From assembly GCA_003971905.1 (NCBI GenBank), contig RSEE01000088.1, positions 186,001-250,000 of the forward strand: a stretch of 64,000 bases of DNA. Direction: 5' to 3'. This DNA is from Moniliella sp. 'wahieum' (Eukaryota > Basidiomycota > Moniliellomycetes > Moniliellales > Moniliellaceae). Below are positions 35,794 to 46,709 of this stretch, one piece after another (the stretch's first letter is position 1; each line of letters begins with the position of its first letter). The notes below the pieces were generated by a model. It had not been told where the DNA came from. It did not search any database and was given only the letters and a program-made list of their open reading frames with translations. The position numbers and the translations under genes are program-made.

Positions 35794-36114
35794 GGCGGAT
35801 GGTGGTGGGGGTGGCTGCGCGTAAGTTTCGTTGGGTCAGCTGCGCGTACTGAGTATTGGCTGAATGCGCGCCCGAAGGCCGAGGCCGAGGCAGGCGGGGG
35901 AGGCGGCGGCTTATGTCATGCATCATGCCGCCCTCGTTGGGTCTGGGCGGGGCTGGTAGGGTTGGGGGTGCTGCTTACGTACGCCTCCGCCACACCCCAG
36001 TCGCAGTAGCGGCTACACCAGAGCGCACTGGCACGCACCCACGGGTGCGGTACGTACGCCGCCCCCATCCCCCCCCTCCACCGCCCCTGTCCCCCCGCCA
36101 TCACGCCCGTCCCG

Positions 36115-37267
36115 ATGGTGCTCCCGTCGCTCGGCACGCTCGCCAAGGGCATCGCCACCCTCGCGCTGCTCAGCCTCGCCACCACCGCTGGCCTCCTGTA
36201 CCGCTACCAGCGCCTCCTCATCTACCCGGCCAACGTCCCCCCCGGCTCGCGCCAGCACTGCATCACCCCCGACGAGCTTGGTCTGCCCTACACCGAGCAC
36301 CACCTCACCACCCCCGACGGCGAGACGGTGCGCATGTACCTCATCCTCCAGGACGGCAGCGTCGAGCGCACTGTCCATGAGCCTGTCGCCGTCGGTGCTG
36401 CTGCTGCCGCCCGCCGCCCCACCATCCTCATCCTCCATGCCAACGCAGGCAACATGGGCCACCGCCTGCCCCTTGCCAAGGTGTTTTACCGCCGCTTTGC
36501 GTGCAACGTCGCCATGCTCTCCTACCGCGGATATGGCCTCAGCACCGGCTCCCCCTCCGAACACGGCATCCGCTCCGATGCCCACGCCGCCCTGCGCTTC
36601 CTCAAGTCCCATCCCGTTCTGGGTGGCACCGCGCTGGTGGTGTGTATGGCCAGAGTCTGGGTGGCGCCGTGGCAATCGACTTGGCAGCCCGGTTCCATTC
36701 CGAAGTGGACGGCGCCATCCTCGAGAACACATTTACCTCCATCCCCGACCTTGTCCCGCACGTCCTGCCGCCTCTCAAGCCATTCCTGTTTCTGTGTCGT
36801 GAAATCTGGCCGAGCGGCGTGCTGATCAGCCAGCTGGCACCCAAGTTGCCCGTGCTCTTCCTGAGTGGGAGGGAGGACGAGCTGGTGCCGCCTGCGCAGA
36901 TGACACGCTGTACCAGCGGTGCAACTCGACGGAAAAACACTTTGTGCCAATAGCCGGCGGAATGCACAACGACACGTGTGCCCAACCGGGCTACTTTGAT
37001 CACGTTGGCCAGTTTCTCAAGCAGTACATTATTCCCCTTGCCAAGGAACGCGCCACCCTGCTCGCCACGCCAACTTCCACCCTGTCCCCCCCCACTACGT
37101 CCGCTACTGCCACTGCAGCGGCCGGATCGAGCGCGGCCGACGACCGCCACGCCGAACTTCGTAAGCGCACCGGCACCTTGCCCCCGCCCTCCACCACGCC
37201 AGACGAGTTGACCGGCGACGAGGGGGAATGGGTCAAGATGAACACCAACGAGGCACCTAAACTCTGA
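36115..37267 (+). CDS. BEM46/ABHD13-like alpha/beta hydrolase
   Basis: Membrane-anchored serine hydrolase of the Bem46 family, linked in other fungi to cell polarity. One N-terminal membrane span (TLALLSLATTAGLLY), then YPANVPPGSR, ILILHANAGNMGHRLP (oxyanion region), MLSYRGYGLSTGSPSE, the nucleophile elbow GQSLGG (about 36650), ILENTFTSIPDLVPHVLP, the Asp site SGREDELVPP (about 36870) and the His site GGMHNDT (about 36960). The triad is thus complete. The tail (about 37070-37267) is Thr/Pro-rich and acidic. The frame changes twice: an extra GT at about 36642 in a GT repeat before the elbow, and one base near 36902. Both lie in otherwise perfect family sequence, so they are likely sequence errors. 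Confidence 0.9.
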
Positions 37268-37953
37268 ATACCCGTTTCTTATTGACCTCTCCTCATCCCC
37301 CCCCCCCCCCATCCCCTCTCCCGTGGTGGAACTAGCCTGTTGGACATGCCATGTGAATCTTGATAGCACTGGCTTGTCGCCTGGACAGACTGTATTGAAT
37401 AATGATTGAGGAAAGGACAAGAGCGTTTGCCCACTTGTTATGGAAAACGAAAATGCACTCCTTGCTCTCCCGGCATGACGGACATGGAAGTTGAGCCGCC
37501 ACGCGCGTCACGCTTCTACCGCGTTAGCCGGTCCGGGATGGATCCTGATCTGAGGGCCTAGGGACTACGCGCCTGCCTGATGTCCCATCTGGTCCGTGTA
37601 GGAAAGAAGGTTGGGAAACGTGATGTTTGATCGTATGTGTATATCTAGACCAGTGGCCACGAAGACAAGTTACAAAAGAATAAGGGAGAGGAGAGAGCAG
37701 CAGCCGAAATGTCCGTAATCGTGATCCTCCCCGCGGTCACGGCATGGGTCACACGCGGAGGCATTTTTCTTCAACAACAAAACAGAAACAACTTCATCCC
37801 GGGGAGGAGAGAAGGAATAGTGCCAGTGGGATGAGGGATTTACTGTCGTCCAATGTTGGGCAGGAGAGAACAATGAACTCTTGGGAAGGATTTACCGTTG
37901 TCCATGGGGGTAGGAGAAAAAGAAACAAGGGGGTCTTTGGTTTTGAGGTGCGA
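37268..37953. other. convergent intergenic region
   Basis: Between the BEM46-like gene (+) and PHO89 (-). No gene is seen. Two related segments about 50 bases apart (37828-37872 and 37876-37920) form an imperfect direct repeat. Confidence 0.5.
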
Positions 37954-39657
37954 TCAAAAGTGAGGGGCGTTGAGAGCAAGAAGCAACATCAGACCAGCCA
38001 GCAACCCTGCACAGGGCAGAGTCAATACCCAGCCCACAAAGATCCAGAGCAGCTGGCGCCAATTTACAGCGCCCAGGTCGTAGTTCATCAAGGCGACACC
38101 CATGGACGAACCGACGAGACACTGCGTAGTGGATACAGGCAGGGACAAGCGCGATGCAAGCAGGACGGTGATGGCTGCTCCGAGTTCAACAGAGAACCAC
38201 GGGAGGGCGACATGCGGGTGATCTTGTTGCCGAGAGTGCGAACAATGTGGTAGCCGTAGAACCAGAACCCGATGCCCAGCAACAGACCGGCCACGACCAA
38301 AAACCAAACGGGGGTGGTTGACTCGGTGTCCACCTCGCCAGAAAGGTAGGTGGCGTACACGGCAGACCAAGGCCCCACTGCATTCGCCACATCGTTTGAG
38401 CCATGCGCGATGGACATCATCACTGCAGAGACCACTTGACAGTAGGTAAACAAATGCTCCACCCTCCCATCGTACTCGGCTGCCTTGGAATGGATCACAT
38501 CCAGACGCTCAGACTGGTGCATGACCACTTCCCGTGTAACCCCTTGCAACAGCCCAAACTTGAGGTACCCCCACGTCTTCCGAGGGTTTGACCAAGCCAG
38601 GTGCTTGACTGGACCAATAAAGCGCTCGTACGGTTCGACCATCTTGGCCGGCTTGGGTTGGGAATCGAGATGAGCCACCGTCACTGGGCGTTGTTCCAAA
38701 TCGTTGTTGTTGAAGTCGGACTTGACCGAGCAGATTTCGTCTTCCACGTCATATTTTTCCCCACGGATGACGGTGGAAGAGCGTTGCTGATGGGGCGTGG
38801 TTGTACTGGGTGTTGGTGGTGGAGCCTGGGAACGGGACCCACGGGTCTTTTTTCCACAAAAGAGGGCCGAGAGGTAAGTGCCAAACCTGAATGCGCTCAT
38901 CTTGAAGGACCAGGCGTCGGTGTGCATACGGAAGGAAAAAGATGTAGGCCAACAATAGGCAGCCGCCAAAGACCCCGAGAATGGTACCAACAGTTTTGCC
39001 AGTCCCAAACTTTTCCAAATCGCCTCCCACCGTGGGGGCTTCAATGGTAAGAAACAAGGCGAGAATGCCGCCTGTGATGGCCATGTATAGTGGAGCAAGC
39101 CGCATGGCCCATTTGAACGGGTCCTTGCGTTCCAACAGAGTGTACTTGATCACCCCAAACACGATTGCCGAAAAGCCAGCGGCAATGCCGGGTGCGATGC
39201 CCCACGACGCGGCGATTTGTGTCACACTGCCCTTTTTCCACTCCCAGTGGATCGACGCTTGGGACGCAAGGCCCACCCCACACAATGCCCCTACAATGGT
39301 CTGGGTCGTGGACACTGGGAAGCCCAATGCAGTCGAAAGGATCAACCAAATCGCACTGCCCACCTCGGCACACGACATGGCCAGCATCAGCGGGCCTGGG
39401 TGGCCCGTGAACCGGTCAATGTCAATGATTCCACTCTTGATGGTGCTAGTGACACGGTCACCCAGTGCGACGGCACCAATGAACTCGGTGCAGGCAGCTA
39501 GGAGACCCGCTTGCCACATGGTGAGCGTGCGTGCAGCGACCGAGGTAGCATACGAGTTGGCCACATCATTCGCGCCGTTCCCAAATGCGCTAGCGGTAAA
39601 GGCCAGGGTGGTGATTGCCAGGATCCAGTCGTACTTGGCCGTAACTGGGGGGATCAT
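37954..39657 (-). CDS. PHO89: PHO89/PHO-4-type phosphate symporter (PiT family)
   Basis: Plasma-membrane sodium- or proton-coupled inorganic phosphate symporter. Both PiT signature repeats are present: GNGANDVANSYATSVAARTLT in the N-terminal half (about 39590) and GSNDVANAVGPWSAVYAT in the C-terminal half (about 38380), each followed by a PVSTTQ motif (about 39310 and 38110). Several membrane spans in each half flank a large hydrophilic loop (about 38900-38560). The ATG at 39657 (MIPPVTAKYDW) fits the family start. One-base frame changes lie near 38850 (by a T-run and an A4 run) and near 38215, where one G appears lost from CGTGG; the family sequence resumes exactly on both sides. Confidence 0.92.
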
Positions 39658-39702
39658 TGTGGCGGGAAAGGAGATAGGTGTGTGGGTCGATGGTGTGTAG
39701 AC

Positions 39703-39713
39703 TGGTATATATC
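39703..39713 (-). promoter_or_regulatory. TATA-like box upstream of PHO89
   Basis: ATATATAC on the minus strand about 50 bases before the PHO89 ATG. It is a possible TATA element; the leader would be very short, so the call is weak. Confidence 0.35.
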
Positions 39714-40490
39714 CGAGAAATGCCGTATGAGGAGGAGGTTTTAGTATAGAGGGCATAATCGCCAATGGCCCAGTATCCTTCATTTTGTTCAGGGCTCTGT
39801 GACCAAGGAAACGATGATATGAAGCAAAAGCACGTCTTAGGGGTGCGATGGAGGGAGCAACTGGCTCAGGTACAGAGCCAAAAACTGAGTGAGTAACTGG
39901 CTCTCAGGCACAGCCAAAAGGGTCGCAACATGTGCTTGACGAGAAGAACAGAGCATTATGATTTTGTGCATGCGAATAAGGAAGGAAGGTGGAGAGTAGG
40001 ACACTCGACGCATGTTCAAGGCACATTAGTGTGCTCTATGAGTTGCCCTCACAACTCTGTGTGTATTGGTATACCCGCTCCATCACAGCCCATTCGGCCC
40101 TGCCAAGATATTATTGCTCGGTCTGCCAAGATATATAGGCTGGTCTGCCAAGCCTGGTTTTATTGCCTAAGCGCACGTGGCCAAAAATTATAATACGCCG
40201 GGATAGGGTTAGAAATCAAGTCGCGTCTTCGGCGATTGATGGTGTGGAGCAAAAGAGGAATGCGATAAAAACGCCAAGTACAACGGACGCAACACTCAAG
40301 AGCTGTTGATCCCGTTGGTCATGCCGATCATGTAGTAGGTCATGAAGACGCGTGAATACTGAATCGTGAATGCCATATGCCACCAAGACGTCGTCCATCA
40401 TCGATCATCGATCGATTCATTACAACACAAGATTTTCAAGAGCACCGGGGCTTTATAGTTCTCTGATGCGCGCCTGCGGCAACCAACCCC
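39714..40490. other. intergenic, upstream of PHO89
   Basis: No gene recognised. From about 39840 the composition becomes AT-richer. ATCATCG heptads lie near 40398-40420. Confidence 0.5.
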
Positions 40491-41597
40491 TCCTTTGATT
40501 TGTCATCCTTTCTACACCCCTATTGAATCCGCTTTCCCTTTGCCTATACCCCTTGTTGGTGGGGATCATTTACCCACCTTCCATTCTCGTCCCTTATCGC
40601 CTTTCCTGTCCAACTCCTGTGCCCGTTTCCAACCAATTGATTCAGTAAAGAGGACATCGTCTCCACTCTCATCTCCACTCTTAACTGCTTCCTCATTTCC
40701 TCACATCCTCCAGTTTTCCATCCGCCCAGTCGCCCAGTCGCCCGAGCCTTCCTTCAGCCGCGTCGATTCCCCGTAGCAGCTTATCGCGTGGGTTCCTTTC
40801 CAGCCACGTCGACAGCCGCCCCTGTCCACAGCCTCCGCTCTGGCAGTGTTTGGCCTCCTGTTGGGACACTAGTGCGGTGTGCCAAGGGCACAGCTGGATT
40901 CTGGCGCTCCCAGCCCCTTCCATCCAGCAGCTAGCTCCGCTAGTTCCGCTCGGACGGAAATGTGGCTGCCCGACATGCCTCCTTCTAGAAGCCTCGGCAG
41001 TCGTATAGCTCTTAGTCTTCCCTCTCTTCCACTCCCTCCTCCTCCTCCCTCTGCGCTATTCTCTACTATCGCTCACCAGAAGCAATCAATCCCTATCGTC
41101 TATTGACCTCCAGTTCTTGATTGCCGCCTTCCTTGGCATCGGGATCCGGTCACATCACTCCACATCCTCAACCCGTCTCTAATAAGCCCCGCAGCTTCAG
41201 AGACCTTACTACTGCCGAAGACCGAGCATACACAGTCTTGCCACACGTGCAGCCGCCTCGGCTTCCCGCCCAAAGGCCTCTCCTCGTCCCTAGCTCCGCT
41301 CGGATCCACCAGCTAGCTCAAGCACAAAACTACCGTTCTGACGGTCTCCTACGGGATTGTACCCCACAAACCTGGGTGATCCCCCTGGAGGGGAACGCCC
41401 ATGACGATCCCATCTCACCAGTCGGGGCTAAAGCGAGAGAGAAACCAGTAGAGTCGAGACTAGGTCGAGGAATGCAACATGCAATCCCTCATCTTCAGTG
41501 CATCCGTGTGTCGAGGCAGTTGATCATCATCTTCATCTTTTACAGGGAGACCGCGTGTGTGGTTTTGACATCCTCCCAGATCAACGCCCAGATCTGA
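40491..41597 (+). CDS. candidate gene of unknown function (low support)
   Basis: Pyrimidine-rich sequence resembling a fungal leader (40491-40760) is followed by overlapping open frames. The longest (41121-41597, ATG at 41121, 158 residues) has a mixed, non-repetitive composition including RSFRDLTTAEDRAYTVLP and a Pro-rich stretch. A likely intron 41505-41546 (GTGTGT to TTACAG) would change the last residues. I recognise no domain, membrane span or signal peptide. It could be the 3' part of a multi-exon gene, a non-coding RNA locus, or chance. Coordinates mark the region, not a proven CDS. Confidence 0.3.
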
Positions 41598-42038
41598 GAT
41601 GCATCATCAGTGTGCCACAAGCGTCCAACTTTGGTTCAATCAATAATGCCACTTGACTCTGGGGTGGGCGCTGGGCAAAGATACAAGTGATTAACGTACC
41701 AATAAGATGTGATCTATGATTGCCGATTGTCTCTCCTGTTGGTCACACGCAATGTCACATGTGACATGTGATGTCACGCTCTTGGGGAAATTCGCTCACG
41801 CTTGACGGGTGACGCAAATAAGCGACCGGGACCAGGGTCCAAGTGGTTAATGACTAATGACGTTAATGACTCACTCATGCGTCACGCGTCATTAGCGCTT
41901 AGCCACCGGTCACCGCATCATCGATCATCGATCACTTCGTCACCGATGATCGGATCATCGACCAATGGATCACCGATTGCTAGCATCACTCTCAAATCAC
42001 AGCCAAATCACAGGATCCAAAAAAGATTAGGGGTTCAA
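41598..42038. other. intergenic filled by heptad ladders
   Basis: No gene. 41754-41774 and 41871-41975 are 7-nt-phased repeats with drifting units; see the repeat entries. Confidence 0.6.
41871..41975. repeat. longest heptad ladder (15 units)
   Basis: Fifteen consecutive 7-nt units. Examples along the run are TGCGTCA, TTAGCGC, CCGGTCA and ATCGATC (twice). Neighbouring units share several positions and many contain palindromic cores such as CGCG, AGCGCT, CCGG or ATCGAT. A TAATGAC pair precedes it at 41848-41861. Confidence 0.7.
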
Positions 42039-42407
42039 TTAATGCATTTCTGAATAGAGCAGGCGCTCGCGTTTGCGCCAGAACACCGCGGGGTAAATCC
42101 AGCGCAACTTCACGCGCTCGAGGACGACGACGGGAAGGGGGAGGGGCAAGGAGCGCTGCAAGAGTTAGTCGTTGCCCCCAGCCAAACGAAAAACGAGTAA
42201 GCGAAACTTGGGCACGCCATGAGGTGGAAACGTCGAAAGACTTCTGGGGCACAAGCGATGAAAGAGAGTTAGTACACGATGGACAACAGCAACAGGATGC
42301 CAAGAACGTACCAGTGTGCATGGCCTTTGGAGCTGCAAGTGCACAGAGAGGGAAGACAAGTTAGCTGAAGAACAGGGAGCGCGTGGAATGGGGACGGTAC
42401 CGGCCAT
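42039..42407 (-). CDS. very small intron-rich gene, unknown protein
   Basis: Introns with strong signals define the locus: 42400-42333 (68 nt, branch GCTAAC, TTGCAG), 42311-42244 (68 nt, GTACGT, branch TACTAAC, CCCCAG) and a third ending at 42156 (branch GACTAAC, TTGCAG; its donor, perhaps GTTTCG at 42207, is unclear). The ATG at 42407 opens seven coding bases, then a 21-nt exon (MAAPKAMHTE across the joins). The last exon in one frame reads VVVLERVKLRWIYPAVFWRKRERLLYSEMH to a TAA at 42039, a basic/hydrophobic C-terminus like that of small membrane subunits. The frame agrees only if one base in a C-run is extra. The product would be about 60 residues. Upstream, an intron ending at about 42604 (branch ATACTAAC) interrupts the leader. 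I cannot assign a family. Confidence 0.45.
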
Positions 42408-42783
42408 GATGTTAAGGATGGTCGTCAAGGTGTTGGCCACGGATGATTTGGGAGGTTGTGGGTAACACGCGTGGCTCAGGACGTGGTAGAAGCTCTTGAT
42501 TCCCAGTTGGGGTGTCGATTTGGATCCGAGACGACGCTGGCGATGGGCTTGGAGATGCTCGCGGCGACATTGAGGATGATCTTGACCTGCGACGGTCTCC
42601 CAACCTGGCAGAAGAGCAGGCAGACAGGGTGAGGGTGTGTTAGTATACTCAGTCCTGGGCTCGAGGGGATGTGCGAGACCACAGGTGGGGGATAGGGGAA
42701 GGCACGTATCCAGAGGAAGGTTGGTTGTTTGCTGGGAAGGATGGTGGTGGGAGGGGGACGGAAGCGAACCTGGGGGGGGCGGG

Positions 42784-42797
42784 CTTTTTATATCCAC
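42784..42797 (-). promoter_or_regulatory. TATA box of the small gene
   Basis: GGATATAAAAAGCC on the minus strand, a near-consensus TATA element upstream of the leader intron of the small gene ending at 42039. Confidence 0.5.
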
Positions 42798-44219
42798 GTT
42801 TCCTAGGGGCATTTAGGCATGTATATATTCAGGCTGCCGATCCCTGCGACGGAACGCTAGCGAAGGCCAGCAGCACGACACTGTCACATTCCTCTGGCGC
42901 TGAGGCAGTGTTACTTTCCGCCATGCTCGAGCGGAATGCCCAGGGCAATGCCCTCTCGCGTCGCGTTCTGAAAAGCTACAGAGTGCTCTCAACTATGGTA
43001 TCCGCACTCCTGCTCCAAAAGACGAAGTGGCATCCCTTTGAAGCAGCAACGCCTCCTTTGGCCCCAGTCTGGGGGCCTCAAACTCAGATTCACAACTGAT
43101 CAGCAACCACCCACAGCTTATGAAAAGAAGATGATATCAGACCCATAGCAACTCCGGTATAGAAGTACTGCTCTTTGCAGCAGCGTGTGTGTTGCGCATT
43201 CTACTTGTTGGCACTAGATTACAGGAAGAGCTATCGCCTATAGTTTTGCGCGGAATCAGTAACGTCGATGGTATTGAACAGGGAGCCTGCTAGGGTGGTG
43301 TTGCATAGCCTCGATGAGCCATACAGAGAATTGGTTTGATGGAGCCGAACATCATAAGTCTTTTTGCCCGTATGACCATAGTTGCTGTTGAAAGGAAACA
43401 CCATTATATAGTGAAAGAGATATGGGATGGTTGGTATATATTTACAAGGGATACCGTAGTATTACCAAGACTTCCTCCCTTTTCTGCTCTTCACTACGAG
43501 CCATTATGGTGTGAAGGCCTCGTATTCTTCCCAATAATTAATGGAAAGTATGAATCAAACCTCATATGGGGCAAGCGCCTGTGCTTCCCAAGATAACATT
43601 GACGCCCATGTCGACCAATGCCCCTCCGCAATATATATGTGGTTGTGTGGAAAGCCTGAGCCCCCCACCCCTCCTGCACAACAGTCTATTTGTGCATAGT
43701 GTATGAAAGCTATCCATATGTTGTGAAGCACTGTGTGCATGTACATGTTCCCAAACATGATCCACTGATTCTCGAAAAATGCAGAAGATGCAAGCTATTC
43801 AGACTTCTTCTATTGGCCATCAGCTTCCAGCTGAATCCCAAGACTGAATATTGATTGTCTCGTTTCCCCGTTGTGATGAGTCTCGGGCACTTAGTTTAAA
43901 GATGCATCTGCGTTTCACTCGCTATAGCTACTCACTCTCTGAACTTACAAAATGACATACTAGTCTCTGTATAACGTCTGTATACCATACACAGTTGGTG
44001 TTCTGGCATACGTTGATATCTCTTTTCTAGCATACACATGCGTGCGTCTCGCTAGTTTTTGTATCAAATATCTTGCTTGTCGTAACTCACTACGAACAGT
44101 TGCCTCTAACATGGCCATGGTGTATATAGGAAACGGCATAGTACAGGAGGAAGCGTACACTTTGGCCATAAGTTTTGGTGACCGACATGGTGGTGAGAAG
44201 AGTCCGAGTCCCACTCGGC

Positions 44220-44420
44220 GTAGGCACGCCGTCTGCATCCATGGCCATCGACTTGGGTGTAGCACATGCCGGTATCGACTTGGATGTATCTGCTCCACTT
44301 GTGCATATCTGCATGGGCACATCGCATGGACCTTGGCGCATTGCACGACTTGTGTGTTTTTGTGCGTACTGCATAGGCTTGCGCATATTGCACGGACTTG
44401 TGCGTATCGCATCGACTTAG
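44220..44420. repeat. degenerate tandem repeat around ATCGACTTG/GCGCATATTGCAC
   Basis: Loose repeats of GCATATTGCACGGACTTGTG-like units, most similar in 44330-44420, directly before the 44-bp repeat. Confidence 0.5.
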
Positions 44421-44458
44421 CGTACAGAGCCGCGCCCACGATGCGCAGCAGCACCACC

Positions 44459-44576
44459 GGGCGCATCACCCAAATGCTCACCGCATCCGCCATGCAGCAC
44501 CGGGCGCATCACCCATTGCTCACCGCATTCGCCAGGCCGGCGTTGCGCATCACCCAATGCTCACCGCATGCAGCTG
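44459..44576 (+). repeat. 44-bp tandem repeat, 2.6 copies
   Basis: Each copy starts GCGCATCACCCA, continues TGCTCACCGCAT, and ends in a variable linker. Copies begin at about 44461, 44506 and 44549. Confidence 0.75.
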
Positions 44577-44984
44577 CCCGTCGTGTGTCTCAGATGCCCA
44601 CGCGCGTACATATTTCGCAACCCCCCGCCCAGCTGAGACACCCCCTCCCAGTGGGCCACTGTCCAGCCCTATCCCGTTCAATTTGGCCGGGGTGGTTGGT
44701 GGACCCTGGATTTGGCATACTGTCCCCGTGCCCAGGCGTCACCCGTCAAGCGTGAGCGGATTTCCCCAAGAGTGTCACGCGTCAAGTGTCACACGTCACG
44801 GTGCAACAATACAGCCTGCAGGTGGCTTCGTAACGCGTAACGCGTATAAATGGGGCCGGTGTTTCGTGCGGTGTCGAAGAAAAAAGGGCTCTATAGCCCT
44901 GGTGTGGGATGGCTGCGGCATTTCGAAGACGTGTGACTAGTGACTTTCGAAGATATACGCCTTCTGAGATCTGACCTCGATCTG

Positions 44985-45019
44985 ACCGGTCACCGGTCAC
45001 CGGTCACCGGTCACGGGTC
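44985..45019. repeat. ACCGGTC heptamer repeat
   Basis: Four exact copies and one with a single change; palindromic core ACCGGT. Confidence 0.92.
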
Positions 45020-45093
45020 AACTTCAAGTGGCCGGTGGCCGTTTCACAGTCCCATGCGCGGCCCATTGCATTGGTGCGTGTATCCGTCAGTCG

Positions 45094-45131
45094 AGCAGTA
45101 CAGCAGTACAGCAGTACAGCAGTACAGCTAC
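45094..45131. repeat. CAGTACAG octamer repeat
   Basis: Four to five copies with an 8-nt period, one of few phased repeats here not of period 7. Confidence 0.85.
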
Positions 45132-45420
45132 AGCACAAATGATCGAAATGATCTCAACAGTACAAAAGTCGCAAGATGGTTGCTTGTCCTACAACCTGGC
45201 GGAGCCTGGCCGAGCGCGTTGAACATGTCGAACGTTGAAGTTGAAGTTGAACTTCAAAACGTTGAGCGCGCGCTGAGCGTGAGCTGTAGCAATTAGTAAC
45301 TAGTAACTACGGCTCGTGCGCGTGACGCGTAAGCGTAAGCGTAACGCGAACGTTTATATGTTTACCGTTTACACCTTAAAAACGTTTAACGTGGTCGATT
45401 TCCGTGTGGTACGCCGTCAC

Positions 45421-45470
45421 GCGTCACACGTCACGCATCACATGTTACATGTCACCGGTGTCACCGGTCA
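45421..45470. repeat. heptad ladder, NNNTCAC/NNGTTAC units
   Basis: Units such as GCGTCAC, GCATCAC and ATGTCAC follow in 7-nt phase; a 9-nt unit then leads to a CGGTCAC. Cores ACATGT and ACCGGT are palindromic. Confidence 0.75.
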
Positions 45471-45957
45471 CCTATCATTAGATCACTAAATCATTATCAT
45501 TTCCCCCTCGCATCGAAGCAGGAGGCGTGCTGTGTACTGCGTAACGCACTGGATGTGTGACGTATCACATGCACATCCCATGCGTGATACATGGTACGTT
45601 GTACACAAACCCAAAACCTGATGGCTTGGAAAGCGATGTATGTAAAAAGAGAACACACGTCTGGGCCTGTCGGGGCTGTCATGCATGTCATGGCTGTCTG
45701 GGCCTGGGGAGGTCAGGTGGAGAGTATCGTATGGCCCACACCGGACATGTTCGGCGGGTTATGGATCCTGCCCGTACGGGGAAGAGAAACAGGCAGTGTG
45801 TGGCATGTGAAGCTTGAAGTGTGAAGCAACTGTGCAGAGCCCGACGAGTGACTGATAGGACCGCGGCCTAGCGAGCGTTAAGCTTGAAGCTATGTCAGTG
45901 AGAGCGCGCATGATGCTTTTGAAGCTTGAAAAGCTTGAAGCTCGAAGCCTTGGAATC

Positions 45958-46041
45958 TTAGGCCTTAGGCATTAGGTCTTAGGTCACTAGTCACTAGTCA
46001 CTACCCAATACCCAATACCCAATACTCAGTACTCAATTGTA
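45958..46041. repeat. heptad ladder of 12 units with gradual change
   Basis: Begins TTAGGCC, passes through TTAGGTC and ACTAGTC (each twice), then AATACCC (twice), and ends near AATTGTA. Adjacent units mostly differ at one to three positions while the 7-nt phase holds over 84 bases. Confidence 0.88.
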
Positions 46042-46109
46042 CTCACTTGCTTCTTGAAGCTAGCTTGAATCAGAACTCGAAGCTTGAAACCTGAGCCTGG
46101 GCGTGAAGA

Positions 46110-46139
46110 ACTTGAAGGTTGAACGTTGAACGTTGAACG
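46110..46139. repeat. TTGAACG heptamer repeat
   Basis: Three exact copies preceded by a TTGAAGG variant; core AACGTT is palindromic. Related copies lie at 53210, 55706, 56348 and 59229. Confidence 0.85.
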
Positions 46140-46709
46140 CGCTGAACGGTTGGGGTCTGAACGTCTGAGATTCTGAGACGTTGAGGTCTGAACGTCTGAG
46201 AGTCAGATCGTTGAACGCCCTCAGCTCCTGAGGCCTGAGGTCCATGAGGCGCGACGGCCGGCGCTGAATGGGATACACAATGTGGATTACATGTGTCACA
46301 TGTCCCCGGTTACATGTTACACACAGGTTACAATGCGCTGTACAGGTTACAAAATGCGCTGTGAATCGTATAGAATTAAATATCGCCTCCCTTGCGTAAC
46401 GCGTAACAGGTCAGACAGGGCCAGGACAGAGGGAGGGGAGAGGGGGGGATGGAGAGAGAGCCTTGGAACAGAAAACGATTAGAGTACGAGACAATATTGC
46501 CAGGGTGAGAGGCCTCAGACGCGGGCAGTTTGTACGACCACAACTTGATGCGGTAAAACAAATGTGCCCTAACCCCGCCCCCACCCAAGCCCCCTCCGTT
46601 GTGCGTTGCCCAACTTAGCCCATCGAACCCCGCTAGTCCAGTACAGGAACACATTGCACCCCGGCTGGGAACGAGGCACCAAACCGGAGAATGAATGACC
46701 TCCTCCGAA

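Larger units (their letters stand above)
42800..46709. other. long gene-poor region
   Basis: 3.9 kb with no recognised gene. The first half (to about 44000) is AT-rich with short frames. 44220-44580 holds degenerate tandem repeats. From 44930 on it is dominated by short phased repeats: octamer CAGTACAG (45094-45130), and heptad ladders at 44985, 45421, 45958 and 46110. RNA genes or small peptides cannot be excluded. Confidence 0.55.

Noticed and set aside
37828-37920. Imperfect duplication with GGATTTAC core
   Set aside because: Two weakly similar segments in a convergent 3' region; too short and too diverged to name.
45958-45985. Interstitial telomere repeat (TTAGGCC, TTAGGTC)
   Set aside because: Only four units, and they merge into unrelated heptads; better explained as one of the ladders.
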